Position numbers and translations under genes: made by a program. From Chloroflexota bacterium (GTDB lineage: Bacteria; Chloroflexota; UBA11872; VXOZ01), in the NCBI GenBank assembly GCA_958295775.1, contig CATQHC010000009.1, positions 434,001 through 498,000 on the forward strand: DNA of 64,000 nucleotides. Reading direction: 5' to 3'. This document shows positions 41,382-49,523 of the stretch, one piece after another. How positions within the stretch are numbered: position 1 is the stretch's first letter; every line of letters starts with the position of its first letter. A model generated the notes under the pieces. It searched no databases. It worked only from the letters and a program-made list of their open reading frames with translations, and was not told the origin of the DNA.

Positions 41382-42518
41382 CTATTCACCCCTATCCCGA
41401 CCTTCCCCCATCAAGGTGGCAGGGGATTCGCAAAGGTCTCCAGCAGGAGAGGCGACTGATCCGTAGCCCTGCGGATGCCGCTGCAGCCAGTGCCACGCGT
41501 TGCTGATGATCGTCTCTAGGTCCGATGCTGCAGGTTCCCAGCCCAACTCCCGGCGAATTTTGCCCGCGCTCGCCAGGGACGCGGGGGCATCGCCGGGACG
41601 CCGGGGACACTCTCGCACAGGAATGGCATGGCCCGTGACGCGCCGCGCCATCTCTATGACTTCCAGATTGGTCGCGCCGTGCTCGCTGCCGATGTTGTAG
41701 ACAGTCACGCCACCGCCGCCTTCATACTCTTTGGTCCCATTGCTGTCCTTGTCCTTCCTGCCGGCCCTTTGATTGCCCCCGTCATTCCCGCGAAAGCGGG
41801 AATCCATCCCCTCTATCGCCAGCAGGTGGGCATGAGCAAGATCGCTTACGTGGATGTAGTCGCGGCTCGCGGTGCCGTCGTGGGTCGCGTAGTCCGTGCC
41901 GTAAAGGTCCAGATGGGAGCGCCTGCCCTGTGCCACCTGAAGCACGATGGGGATGAGATGACTCTCCGGCCGGTGGTCTTCACCATAGTTGAGCGTAGCG
42001 CCCGCGGCGTTGAAGAAGCGAAAGATCGTCGCTGTCATTCCGTGCGCCTGAGCGTACCATTGGAGTACGCTCTCCACCTGGCGCTTGCTCTCACTGTAGG
42101 GATTCAGCGGGTCTAGGGGACAATTTTCCTCAATGGGCAGCATGTCCGGCGTGCCATAGACCCCGGCTGTGGATGAAAACACGATATGCGCAACCTTTGC
42201 TGCCACCATGGCATCGAGGACGTTCAGGGTGTTGGCGACATTGTTGCGGAAGTACTTGCCGGGATCGGTCATCGATTCGCCCATTTGAATATAGGCCGCC
42301 ATGTGCACAACCACGTCGGGCGCGGCAGCTACCACTGCCTCACACACACCGGCAGCATCGTTCGTATCGCCTTCTATAAGCGTCGCGCGCGGGTCTACTG
42401 CTGGCCGATATCCCGTCTCGAAGTTATCGAACACATGAACAGCATGCCCGCTATTCAACAGCAGTTCAGTCACAACGCTGCCGATGTAACCGGCGCCGCC
42501 GGTAACGAAAACCTTCAA
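41382..42518 (-). CDS. galE: UDP-glucose 4-epimerase with an in-frame repeat-derived insert
   Basis: GalE interconverts UDP-glucose and UDP-galactose. The 378-residue product has TGGAGYIGSVV (residues 6-16), the DNFETGY loop, FSSTAGVYG, catalytic Tyr141-x3-Lys145 in YSESK, FRFFNAAGA and the GTDYATHDGTASRDYIHVSDLA signature. It is longer than usual (about 330 residues). An insertion-like segment at residues 237-270 (GMDSRFRGND, then a Gly/Lys/Asp-rich run to GGGG) coincides with repeat C at 41784-41803, just before VYNIGSEHG. The C-terminal tail is also extended. The TTG at 42518 has AGGA upstream. The insert lies in a surface turn after the catalytic core, so activity may survive. Confidence 0.92.
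   Translation of the reverse strand: MKVFVTGGAGYIGSVVTELLLNSGHAVHVFDNFETGYRPAVDPRATLIEGDTNDAAGVCEAVVAAAPDVVVHMAAYIQMGESMTDPGKYFRNNVANTLNVLDAMVAAKVAHIVFSSTAGVYGTPDMLPIEENCPLDPLNPYSESKRQVESVLQWYAQAHGMTATIFRFFNAAGATLNYGEDHRPESHLIPIVLQVAQGRRSHLDLYGTDYATHDGTASRDYIHVSDLAHAHLLAIEGMDSRFRGNDGGNQRAGRKDKDSNGTKEYEGGGGVTVYNIGSEHGATNLEVIEMARRVTGHAIPVRECPRRPGDAPASLASAGKIRRELGWEPAASDLETIISNAWHWLQRHPQGYGSVASPAGDLCESPATLMGEGRDRGE
41784..41803. repeat. Dispersed hairpin repeat C inside galE
   Basis: ATTCCCGC and GCGGGAAT arms flank GAAA, with GTC and CCA flanks like the intergenic copies. On the coding strand it is read as MDSRFRGND without a frameshift. Confidence 0.9.
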
Positions 42519-42718
42519 CTGACTACTTCCTAACCACAACTCTACTTACTTCTATTGGACTGCACATACTGCAGCCAATGCAAAACGAAACTTGCGAAAT
42601 GCGCCAAACCAATCACCGCCGACTCGTCACACTTTCGGATTCCTTACTTTGCTCACGTCCGGAATACCCGCCGGAGCCGGAATCACCACATGTTCTATCT
42701 GCACCCCTCGATTCAATG

Positions 42719-43981
42719 CTAGCGTGATTTGCACTTCTTCTTCAAACCGGCGCAGACTTCACGCGCTGCTCTTCGTCCGCCTGCGGGATACGGGAAGCGG
42801 CGCCGCAGTGCCGAATAGAGACCAAACCCACCCAGGAGAAGTATGCCATCCACAACGAAGACACCGGAAAGGGAGAGCGAGGCAAACATGCCGCTGGCGA
42901 CGCGTCCGACAGCCGTGCCGCCCAAGCCCACGCTCGTCAGAAGTCCAAACCCTGCACCGCGCCGTTCCGGCGGCACGAAGGGCTCCGCCGCCGTATAGAC
43001 CAGCGCCGGAATCGTACCCGTAAACAGCGACAGCAGCGGGCGAAAGACGAGCAGGTGCCAAAGTTGGCTCGCAAAGAAGAGCGGCACGCACACGATGGCG
43101 GCGCCGATGAGACCCGGCAGTACGGCAAGGTGCGCCAGACGGGGCGGGACAAAACGTCCGACAAACGCGTTCGCCGCGACATAGCTCGCCGCGCTGAGCG
43201 CGGTGACCAGTCCAACGGTAGCCGCGACCTGGTCCGCCGCGACGCCCAGCACCCGCAGGTAGAGCGGGATAATCGGCAGCGTGCTGCCCTCGGCATAGAA
43301 CGAGACCAGCAGCACGATGGAGAGCATGCCCATTTGCGGCTGCGCGATGATCATCTGCCAGGGCGAGCCGGTTCCGGCTCCGGAGCGTTGCGGCTTCAGC
43401 CCTTCCCCGCCGGAATACATGAGCGCAACGATCCCGGTGGCAATCCAGAACATCACTCCACCCAGCACAAAGGCCGCTTTCAAGCCCCACACTAACGCGA
43501 CAGCGCCCCCCATTGCCGGCGCCACGATGGGCGCGCCAAAGTTCACCATCTGCAGCCAGCCAAATGCCCGCACCATGTCATCGCGCGGCGCATGCTCGGC
43601 AATGGCGGCGGCGAAAAACGTCCAGTAGACTCCGCAAATGCCAAAAAGCATGCGACCGATCAGGAGGTGCCACGGGCTCGTCGCCAACGCCAGGAGCGAA
43701 ATGGTAATCCCACCGACTCCAAGCCCGATCAGGGCCAAGGGCTTCAGCCCGATGCGATCGCCGACCAAGCCGAGGTAAGGCACCGCTAGGGTTGAGGTGA
43801 GCGGTGTGATCGCCACCAGCACACCGCTCCAGCGGGCAGCCTCGCCAATGTCGTCAATGCCCAACTCTTCCATATAGAGCGGTATGAATGGCAGGAATGC
43901 CGGAACGCCGAGTTGGGCGGTGAATGCCGCGAGGAGGACGGGAAAGAGACGCCGCTGCCAGGGTGTCACTAGCGAGGGCAT
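42719..43981 (-). CDS. Major facilitator superfamily transporter
   Basis: This 420-residue MFS permease has about twelve hydrophobic segments. The loop 2-3 signature is GLVGDRIGLKPLALIGLG and there is a matching half-repeat ANAFVGRFVPPRLAHL after helix 8. The pattern resembles multidrug-efflux MFS members (MdtG-like). The substrate is unknown. The ATG at 43981 overlaps the end of mazG by 13 bases, so the two are translationally coupled. Codon use matches its neighbours. Confidence 0.88.
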   Translation of the reverse strand: MPSLVTPWQRRLFPVLLAAFTAQLGVPAFLPFIPLYMEELGIDDIGEAARWSGVLVAITPLTSTLAVPYLGLVGDRIGLKPLALIGLGVGGITISLLALATSPWHLLIGRMLFGICGVYWTFFAAAIAEHAPRDDMVRAFGWLQMVNFGAPIVAPAMGGAVALVWGLKAAFVLGGVMFWIATGIVALMYSGGEGLKPQRSGAGTGSPWQMIIAQPQMGMLSIVLLVSFYAEGSTLPIIPLYLRVLGVAADQVAATVGLVTALSAASYVAANAFVGRFVPPRLAHLAVLPGLIGAAIVCVPLFFASQLWHLLVFRPLLSLFTGTIPALVYTAAEPFVPPERRGAGFGLLTSVGLGGTAVGRVASGMFASLSLSGVFVVDGILLLGGFGLYSALRRRFPYPAGGRRAAREVCAGLKKKCKSR

Positions 43982-45363
43982 CCCCAGGGATTGCTCGTGG
44001 CAAGCTTGGCCTCTTCCCAAAGGGAGTCAAGTTTCTCAAATGAATAGTCGCTTAAGTCGCGGCCCGCTTGCCGGGCGACTTCTTCCATATAGGCGAATCG
44101 GCGGCGGAACTTGGCATTGGATGCCCGCAAGGCCTCTTCCGCATCCACCTGCATCCATTTGGCAACTTGCGCCAAGACAAAGAGCACGTCACCGAATTCT
44201 TCGAAGCGCTCGTCTGCGGATTCGGCGGCTACCAATTCATCTATCTCTTCCCGCAGTTTTGCCACGACGCCCTGGACGTCCGGCCAATCAAACCCCACCT
44301 TGACCACGGTGTTGCCAATTGCCTGCGCCGTTGCGAGACCGGAAAGAGAACGGGGAACCCGATCCAGGAGCGACTGCCGCTCTTTGCCCTGAGACGCGTG
44401 TTCTTCTTGCTTGATTTGTTCCCAGTTGGCCAGCGCCTGCGCGGCGCTGCCCACTGGGCGGTCGCCAAACACGTGGGGATGGCGGCGCACAAGCTTCTCG
44501 CTGATACCGCGCACCACGTCGTCAAACGAAAAGTCCCCCTGCTCTTCCGCAACTTGCGCTTGAAAGTACACCTGCAGCAGCAAGTCGCCAAGCTCTTCGC
44601 GCAGGGCAATCATGTCCTCTTCATCGAGCGCATCGATGACCTCGGCAGTCTCCTCGAGCAAATGCCGCTTCAGCGTCTGATGGGTCTGTTCCTGGTCCCA
44701 TGGACAACCGTCAGGAGCGCGCAAGCGCGCCATGATCCAACGGAGAGTCTCAGGCGCGTGCAACCGCTCCAGGGGAGCGAGCGGCGGGAAATAGAGCACG
44801 TCGGCCTGTTGTGCCATCACCTCGCTCAGCGGCAATGTTTGCGCCGCAGGCGCCGAACGCCCACGAAGCGAGAGCACGTCAACGCGATGCGCCCCCGGAT
44901 ACTGCCGGACCAGCTTTTGCAGCCCGCGCTTAGGCACATTTGCCGCGACAACCAGCAGCGCCGTATTCGGATGGTTAATCGGCTGCGCGGGTCCGCTTAC
45001 CACCGTGTGCACAACACTGCCAAGCGAAAGAGTTGCATACGCCCGCTCCAAGAGGCTGGGCGCACCCACCACGTGCACTTGCCACGCCGCCGCGGTGGCC
45101 TTCTGATGCAATTCACGCGCCAACCCGTCATCCAGGAGTGGATGTCCCACGCTGACATAAGCCACGTCATCCTCGCTCATGAGCGCCGCACGAACTCTGT
45201 CTGCGCTCGCTTCCAAGACGCGCCCAGCAAAGTGCTGCTCCAGCAGAGGATTGCCAGGATTGCCGGCAAGAACCAACGTGGAATCCGCCAGGAATAGAGC
45301 CGCTTCATCGGGAATACCGGAAGCGCCGCTCGGGTCTAGACCGAGGAGAAGCAACTTGGGCAT
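43969..45363 (-). CDS. mazG: Nucleoside triphosphate pyrophosphohydrolase MazG with N-terminal YabN-like domain
   Basis: This 464-residue fusion has a degenerate tetrapyrrole-methylase-like N-terminal domain (about residues 1-215, LLLLGLDPSG then VAYVSVGHPLLDD, as in YabN) and a full MazG with two repeats. The first repeat has LRAPDGCPWDQEQTHQTLKRHLLEETAEVIDAL and EELGDLLLQVYFQA. The second has VGFDWPDVQGVVAKLREEIDEL and EEFGDVLFVLAQV. The ExxE and ExxD Mg-binding pairs are present. MazG hydrolyses NTPs and non-canonical nucleotides. AGGAA precedes the ATG at 45363. The coupled MFS gene downstream is a curious partner. Confidence 0.94.
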   Translation of the reverse strand: MPKLLLLGLDPSGASGIPDEAALFLADSTLVLAGNPGNPLLEQHFAGRVLEASADRVRAALMSEDDVAYVSVGHPLLDDGLARELHQKATAAAWQVHVVGAPSLLERAYATLSLGSVVHTVVSGPAQPINHPNTALLVVAANVPKRGLQKLVRQYPGAHRVDVLSLRGRSAPAAQTLPLSEVMAQQADVLYFPPLAPLERLHAPETLRWIMARLRAPDGCPWDQEQTHQTLKRHLLEETAEVIDALDEEDMIALREELGDLLLQVYFQAQVAEEQGDFSFDDVVRGISEKLVRRHPHVFGDRPVGSAAQALANWEQIKQEEHASQGKERQSLLDRVPRSLSGLATAQAIGNTVVKVGFDWPDVQGVVAKLREEIDELVAAESADERFEEFGDVLFVLAQVAKWMQVDAEEALRASNAKFRRRFAYMEEVARQAGRDLSDYSFEKLDSLWEEAKLATSNPWGCPR

Positions 45364-45591
45364 GGGAGGTTCCTTTCCTATCTGCGCCATTGTAACACGC
45401 CAAACTTCGCTGCCCCCGACTGGCTGGGACCGTCGTAGACTTCAACGGTCAAGCACAGATTTGCAGGGCAGGCACATGCCCATGTAGCCACGAACCACGC
45501 GTTGAAGTCGCTCCTGGGAGCGGGTAGAATGAGCACAGTGATCGTGTGTCTGATTCTTGTGAAACGCTCCGACTTACAACCATGAAAAACG

Positions 45592-46695
45592 ATGCAACTC
45601 AAGCGAACTTCTCTCTTTGAGTCCCATGTCGCAGCAGGCGCCAGAATAGTGCCTTTTGCGGGTTGGGAGATGCCCGTCCAATATGCGGGCGTGATTGCGG
45701 AACACGTGGCTGTGCGCAGCGCAATCGGCCTTTTTGACATTAGCCACATGGGCATCCTCGACTTTGCCGGTGACGGTGTCCGCGAATTCTTGGACGGCAT
45801 CTTGACGAACAAAGTATCCGACCTCGCCGAGAACCAGATTCGCTATAGCCTGATATGCCGACCGGACGGCGGCATCCTGGACGACGTGCTGATTTACCGG
45901 TTGCCAACGCACTACCGGCTGGTGGTGAATGCCTCCAACACCGACAAGATCGTCGACTGGCTAGAACACCAGAACACGAGCCAGCATTGGTCAATTGACA
46001 TCAGCGTGCAAAACAGTGCGCTCGCGCTCCTAGCCGTGCAAGGTCCAGAGGCCACCGCGCTCCTGCAGAACATGGTAGGAGACGCCGCCGATCTTGCCGC
46101 AGTGCGCTATTACCGCGGCACGCAGGCGCCGTTTCTTGGCAATACTATTACGATCACTCGCACCGGCTATACCGGAGAGGACGGCTTCGAACTCTTTGTC
46201 CCTGCCGACGACGCGGCAGAGGCTTGGGCGACGATACTCGATCAGGGAGCCCCGCACGGCATCGCGCCGGTCGGGCTCGGCGCCCGCGATACTTTGCGCT
46301 TGGAAGCCGGGCTGCCGCTGTACGGGCACGAGTTGGATGACGCGACGTCTCCCTTTGACGCGGGACTGCAGAAGTTCGTTCGTTTCAAGAATCGTCACTT
46401 CATTGGCAAAGAGGCCCTCTTGGAGGAGCGGCAATTGGGCCCTGACCGGGAGTTGATCGGCCTAGAACTCATAGATCGCGGCATCGCGCGAGACGGCTGT
46501 CTCATCGTCGTGGCTGGCGAAGATGTCGGCGTCGTAACCAGCGGCACGTTCAGCCCAACGCTGCAGAAGGCGATTGCGATCGCGAACGTAGAGACCGGGA
46601 CTGCATTGGCGGGCACGACGGTCCACGTGCGCATTCGCGCGGACCTGCGCGCAGCCAGAGTGGTCGCGCTTCCGTTCTATCAACGTCCGCGCTAA
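45592..46695 (+). CDS. gcvT: Glycine cleavage system T protein (aminomethyltransferase)
   Basis: GcvT transfers the methylene group from aminomethyl-lipoyl GcvH to tetrahydrofolate and releases ammonia. The 367-residue protein shows the family landmarks FAGWEMPVQYAG, EHVAVRSAIGLFDISHMG, RTGYTGEDGFELFVPADDA, GLGARDTLRLEAGLPLYGHELDD and FVRFKNRHFIGKEAL. It is the first gene of a gcvT-gcvH-gcvPA-gcvPB cluster on the plus strand. No lpd gene is here. A glycine riboswitch was looked for in the 230 bases upstream and not recognised. Confidence 0.97.
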   Translation: MQLKRTSLFESHVAAGARIVPFAGWEMPVQYAGVIAEHVAVRSAIGLFDISHMGILDFAGDGVREFLDGILTNKVSDLAENQIRYSLICRPDGGILDDVLIYRLPTHYRLVVNASNTDKIVDWLEHQNTSQHWSIDISVQNSALALLAVQGPEATALLQNMVGDAADLAAVRYYRGTQAPFLGNTITITRTGYTGEDGFELFVPADDAAEAWATILDQGAPHGIAPVGLGARDTLRLEAGLPLYGHELDDATSPFDAGLQKFVRFKNRHFIGKEALLEERQLGPDRELIGLELIDRGIARDGCLIVVAGEDVGVVTSGTFSPTLQKAIAIANVETGTALAGTTVHVRIRADLRAARVVALPFYQRPR

Positions 46696-46908
46696 ACGGC
46701 TCCTTGCCCAAGAGTTCGTACCCGATGCTATCGGTCTCGCGTGCAATTCATGCGAAGAACTACAGTTGACATCTGCATTGAATGAGAACAGTTGCAAATC
46801 TTGGAAACTGTGAGAATCCATTAGAGGAAATGCGGTACCATTTGGCGGTACACAGGGAATTCTCTCGTACTGCAGCGCCGCGAGGAATGCACTTCAACGG
46901 AGAAGAAT

Positions 46909-47304
46909 ATGAACATACCGGATGAGTTGTGCTATACCAAGGAACACGAGTGGGCCCGCATGGAGGACGACCTCTGCGTGATTGGCATTACCGATTTCGC
47001 ACAAGGCGAACTCGGCGACATAGTTTATGTTGAGTTGCCGCAGCCGGGCACCCACGTGGACATGATGGGCGAGTTTGGGGTAGTGGAATCGGTGAAGACC
47101 GCTTCCGACCTTTTCTCGCCGCTTGCCGGGGAAATCGTAGAGGTCAATGACGAGCTCACCGATAATCCGGAACTCGTCAATGACTCTCCCTACGAGGAAG
47201 GGTGGATGATCAAGCTCCGGCCCTCGAACCTCGATGAGGACTGGCCAACGCTCCTCGACGCCGCCGGCTATGAAGCGGTGCTCGCAGAGTCCGGCGCGCA
47301 TTAG
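46909..47304 (+). CDS. gcvH: Glycine cleavage system H protein
   Basis: This 131-residue lipoyl carrier shuttles the aminomethyl group between the P and T proteins. It has YTKEHEWARMEDDLCVIGITDFAQGELGDIVYVELPQPGT and the lipoylation site GVVESVKTASD with Lys63, then FSPLAGEIVEVNDELTDNPELVN and GWMIKLR. Length and order are standard. The ATG at 46909 follows a GGAGAAG stretch. The next gcv gene is displaced by about 770 bases that contain a GIY-YIG gene. Confidence 0.97.
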   Translation: MNIPDELCYTKEHEWARMEDDLCVIGITDFAQGELGDIVYVELPQPGTHVDMMGEFGVVESVKTASDLFSPLAGEIVEVNDELTDNPELVNDSPYEEGWMIKLRPSNLDEDWPTLLDAAGYEAVLAESGAH

Positions 47305-47477
47305 AGTGCTTGCTACTAGCGCTAACGGGCGGCGCCTTGGCTACAGAGAGAGTATTTGTCAATCTAGTATGATTAACTGTGCACCTCAGATTGATAAATT
47401 GCTAGTTTCCTCGCTGTCTTTGGGACAATACGGGTTGGCTTGAGTAGTTGAACTAGACGTACCCCCCCCCTCTAGAT

Positions 47478-47513
47478 GTCATTCCGAACGCAGCGAAGCG
47501 AAGTGAGGAATCT
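47478..47513. repeat. Dispersed repeat E, left copy
   Basis: GTCATTCCGAACGCAGCGAA followed by GCGAAGTGAGGAATCT resembles the copies at 47838 (inverted) and 51104. It follows a run of nine C residues and marks the left side of the GIY-YIG gene. Confidence 0.8.
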
Positions 47514-47526
47514 AAGAAATCTGCCT

Positions 47527-47817
47527 GTGATTCAAAACAGACACTACTACGTTTATATTTTGACTGATAGAGTCAGGACGCTCTATGTTGGCGTTACTAA
47601 CAAATTGGAGCGGCGTATCCACGAGCATAAGCAGAAACTCGTACCTGGTTTTACGATGAAGTACAATCTGACCTGGCTGGCCTACTATGAAGAAACCTCA
47701 GATGTAAGATCCGCGATCAAGCGTGAAAAGCAAATCAAGAGTTGGCGGAGAAGCAAGAAGATTGAGCTCATAGAGTCAGTGAATCCTCAGTGGATGGACT
47801 TAGCACTGGATTGGTAG
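47527..47817 (+). CDS. GIY-YIG nuclease domain protein, stand-alone
   Basis: This protein of about 96 residues is essentially one GIY-YIG domain: HYYVYILTDRVRTLYVGVTNKLERRIHEHK holds the two YY/YxG strands and the catalytic Arg, and YYEETSDVRSAIKREKQIKSWRRSKKIELI holds the conserved Glu region of the family. Such small nucleases are common and mobile-looking, with unknown targets. The frame is open from 47476, but that stretch is the translated repeat E, so the GTG at 47527 just before the domain is preferred. It lies between gcvH and gcvPA, flanked by inverted copies of repeat E. Confidence 0.85.
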   Translation: MIQNRHYYVYILTDRVRTLYVGVTNKLERRIHEHKQKLVPGFTMKYNLTWLAYYEETSDVRSAIKREKQIKSWRRSKKIELIESVNPQWMDLALDW

Positions 47818-47837
47818 GGGAGTGCTTTTGGATGACT

Positions 47838-47865
47838 CTAGATTTCTCGCTACGCTCGAAATGAC
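47838..47865. repeat. Dispersed repeat E, right inverted copy
   Basis: The reverse complement reads GTCATTTCGAGCGTAGCGAG then AAATCTAG, very close to the copy at 51104. With the left copy at 47478 it brackets the GIY-YIG gene in inverted orientation. Confidence 0.8.
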
Positions 47866-48078
47866 ATGTTGTGAAGGACGATATAGAACGAAAGCAATAG
47901 CCCGGGTTGGGGACTTCCACCGCCTCGGTATAGCTCTAACGTAGTTCCGCACAGTGCCCGGAGACTTAATAGACGGTATTAGAACTGCGGGAGGAGCGTT
48001 CAGGACAGCTCTAGACGACTTGCTTTCTAGCGAAACTAGCGAAGACCCTATCAGCTTGTGAATCAAAAAGAAGGTGCA

Positions 48079-49434
48079 ATGGATTACGTACCACACAGTA
48101 GCGAAGACCGTGAGGCAATGCTGCGCGCCATCGGTGTCGCCGGCACTGAAGACCTCTTTCACGACATACCGGCAGACGTGCGTCATCCGACCCTCAACCT
48201 GCCGCCGGGGATGGCGGAACCGGAAGTCATCCGGCACCTCAACGCCCTGGGCCGGCAGAACCAGAACGTGCAGGATATGCCGAGTTTCCTGGGCGCCGGC
48301 TGCTATAACCACTTTATCCCGAGCATCGTAAGCGCCCTGATTCTGCGGGGCGAGTTTCTCACCAGCTACACGCCCTATCAACCTGAACTCTCCCAGGGCA
48401 CCCTGCAGGCCATGTACGAATTTCAAAGCCTCGTTTGCCTGCTCACCGACATGGACGTAGCGAATGCGAGCATGTACGACGAGGCAACGGCTACCGCCGA
48501 AGCGGTATTGACGGCGTGCAGCATTACGAGACGGTCGAAGGTCATCGTGCCCGACACTTTCCATCCGACCACACTCGAGGTGCTGGAGACCTACGCCGAG
48601 GGACGTGAACTCACCCTCGTGCGCGTGCCGGCGTTTACGCTCGCTGATGACGGTACGTTTCACGATTGCTGGGAAGCCGTCAGCGCCGCCATCGACGCCG
48701 ACACGGCCTGCGTGGCGGTGCAGGTGCCGAACTTCTTCGGCTGGGTGCACGAGTGCCAGCAGATTGCGGACGTCGTGCATGCCAACGGCGCAATGCTAGT
48801 AGTAAGCGCGGACCCGGTGGCACTGGGTATCCTCACGCCGCCGGGGGCATACGGCGCCGATATTGTGACCGGCGAAGGACACAGTTTGGCGTTGCCGCCC
48901 GCGTTCGGCGGTCCGCGCCTCGGGCTCTACGCCACACAGAAACGGTTCATGCGACAGATGCCCGGCAGGGTCTCAGGCATGACAAAAGACCTTGATGGCA
49001 AGCGCGGCTTCGTGATGACACTCCAAGCCCGCGAGCAACATATTCGCCGTGAGAAAGCCACCTCGAATATCTGTACGAATGAAGCGCTGGCGGCACTGGC
49101 GTTTACGATCAACGTCAGTTGGCTTGGGCCGGCGGGCATGCGCAAAAAGGCCGAGCTTTGCCTCAGCAAGTCCCACTACGCCGCAGCGCAAATCGACGCC
49201 CTGCCCGGCTTCACTGTCACGTCACCCGGTCCCTATATCAAGGAGTTCGTCGTGCATTGCCCCGCTGCGGTACGCAGCGTGAACGAGCATCTCCTCGAAC
49301 AGGGCGTGCTGGGCGGCTACGATTTGGGACGCGTGCGAGCCGAGCTCAATCATCACATGCTGGTCTGCGTCACCGAACTCACCACTCGCCAAGATATCGA
49401 CCGCCTCGTGGCAGCCCTGAAAGCACTGGGATAG
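48079..49434 (+). CDS. gcvPA: Glycine dehydrogenase (decarboxylating) subunit 1
   Basis: This 451-residue alpha subunit of the two-subunit P protein has the typical openings YVPHSSEDREAMLRAIG and FLGAGCYNHFIPSIVSALILRGEFLTSYTPYQPELSQGTLQAMYEFQSL, plus DEATATAEAVLTA and GEGHSLALPPAFGGPRLGLYA. It lacks the PLP lysine, which is in subunit 2. The ATG at 48079 has AGAAGG upstream; the GTG at 48058 adds seven unsupported residues. The split-subunit type is found in Gram-positives, Chloroflexota and Thermotogae. It is 89 bases from gcvPB. Confidence 0.96.
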   Translation: MDYVPHSSEDREAMLRAIGVAGTEDLFHDIPADVRHPTLNLPPGMAEPEVIRHLNALGRQNQNVQDMPSFLGAGCYNHFIPSIVSALILRGEFLTSYTPYQPELSQGTLQAMYEFQSLVCLLTDMDVANASMYDEATATAEAVLTACSITRRSKVIVPDTFHPTTLEVLETYAEGRELTLVRVPAFTLADDGTFHDCWEAVSAAIDADTACVAVQVPNFFGWVHECQQIADVVHANGAMLVVSADPVALGILTPPGAYGADIVTGEGHSLALPPAFGGPRLGLYATQKRFMRQMPGRVSGMTKDLDGKRGFVMTLQAREQHIRREKATSNICTNEALAALAFTINVSWLGPAGMRKKAELCLSKSHYAAAQIDALPGFTVTSPGPYIKEFVVHCPAAVRSVNEHLLEQGVLGGYDLGRVRAELNHHMLVCVTELTTRQDIDRLVAALKALG

Positions 49435-49523
49435 TCTCATCAGATATCACGCTCCCTAAGCGAAAACTAAACTTGCAGCTCCTTTCGCGACGAGAGAGCG
49501 CCCTTACAACTAGGAACACTACG

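Noticed and set aside
44068-45297. 409-codon frame antisense to mazG
   Set aside because: It is a shadow frame; MazG motifs on the opposite strand are intact.
45364-45591. Glycine riboswitch upstream of gcvT
   Set aside because: I could not find the paired aptamer pattern of the glycine riboswitch. A covariance search would decide.
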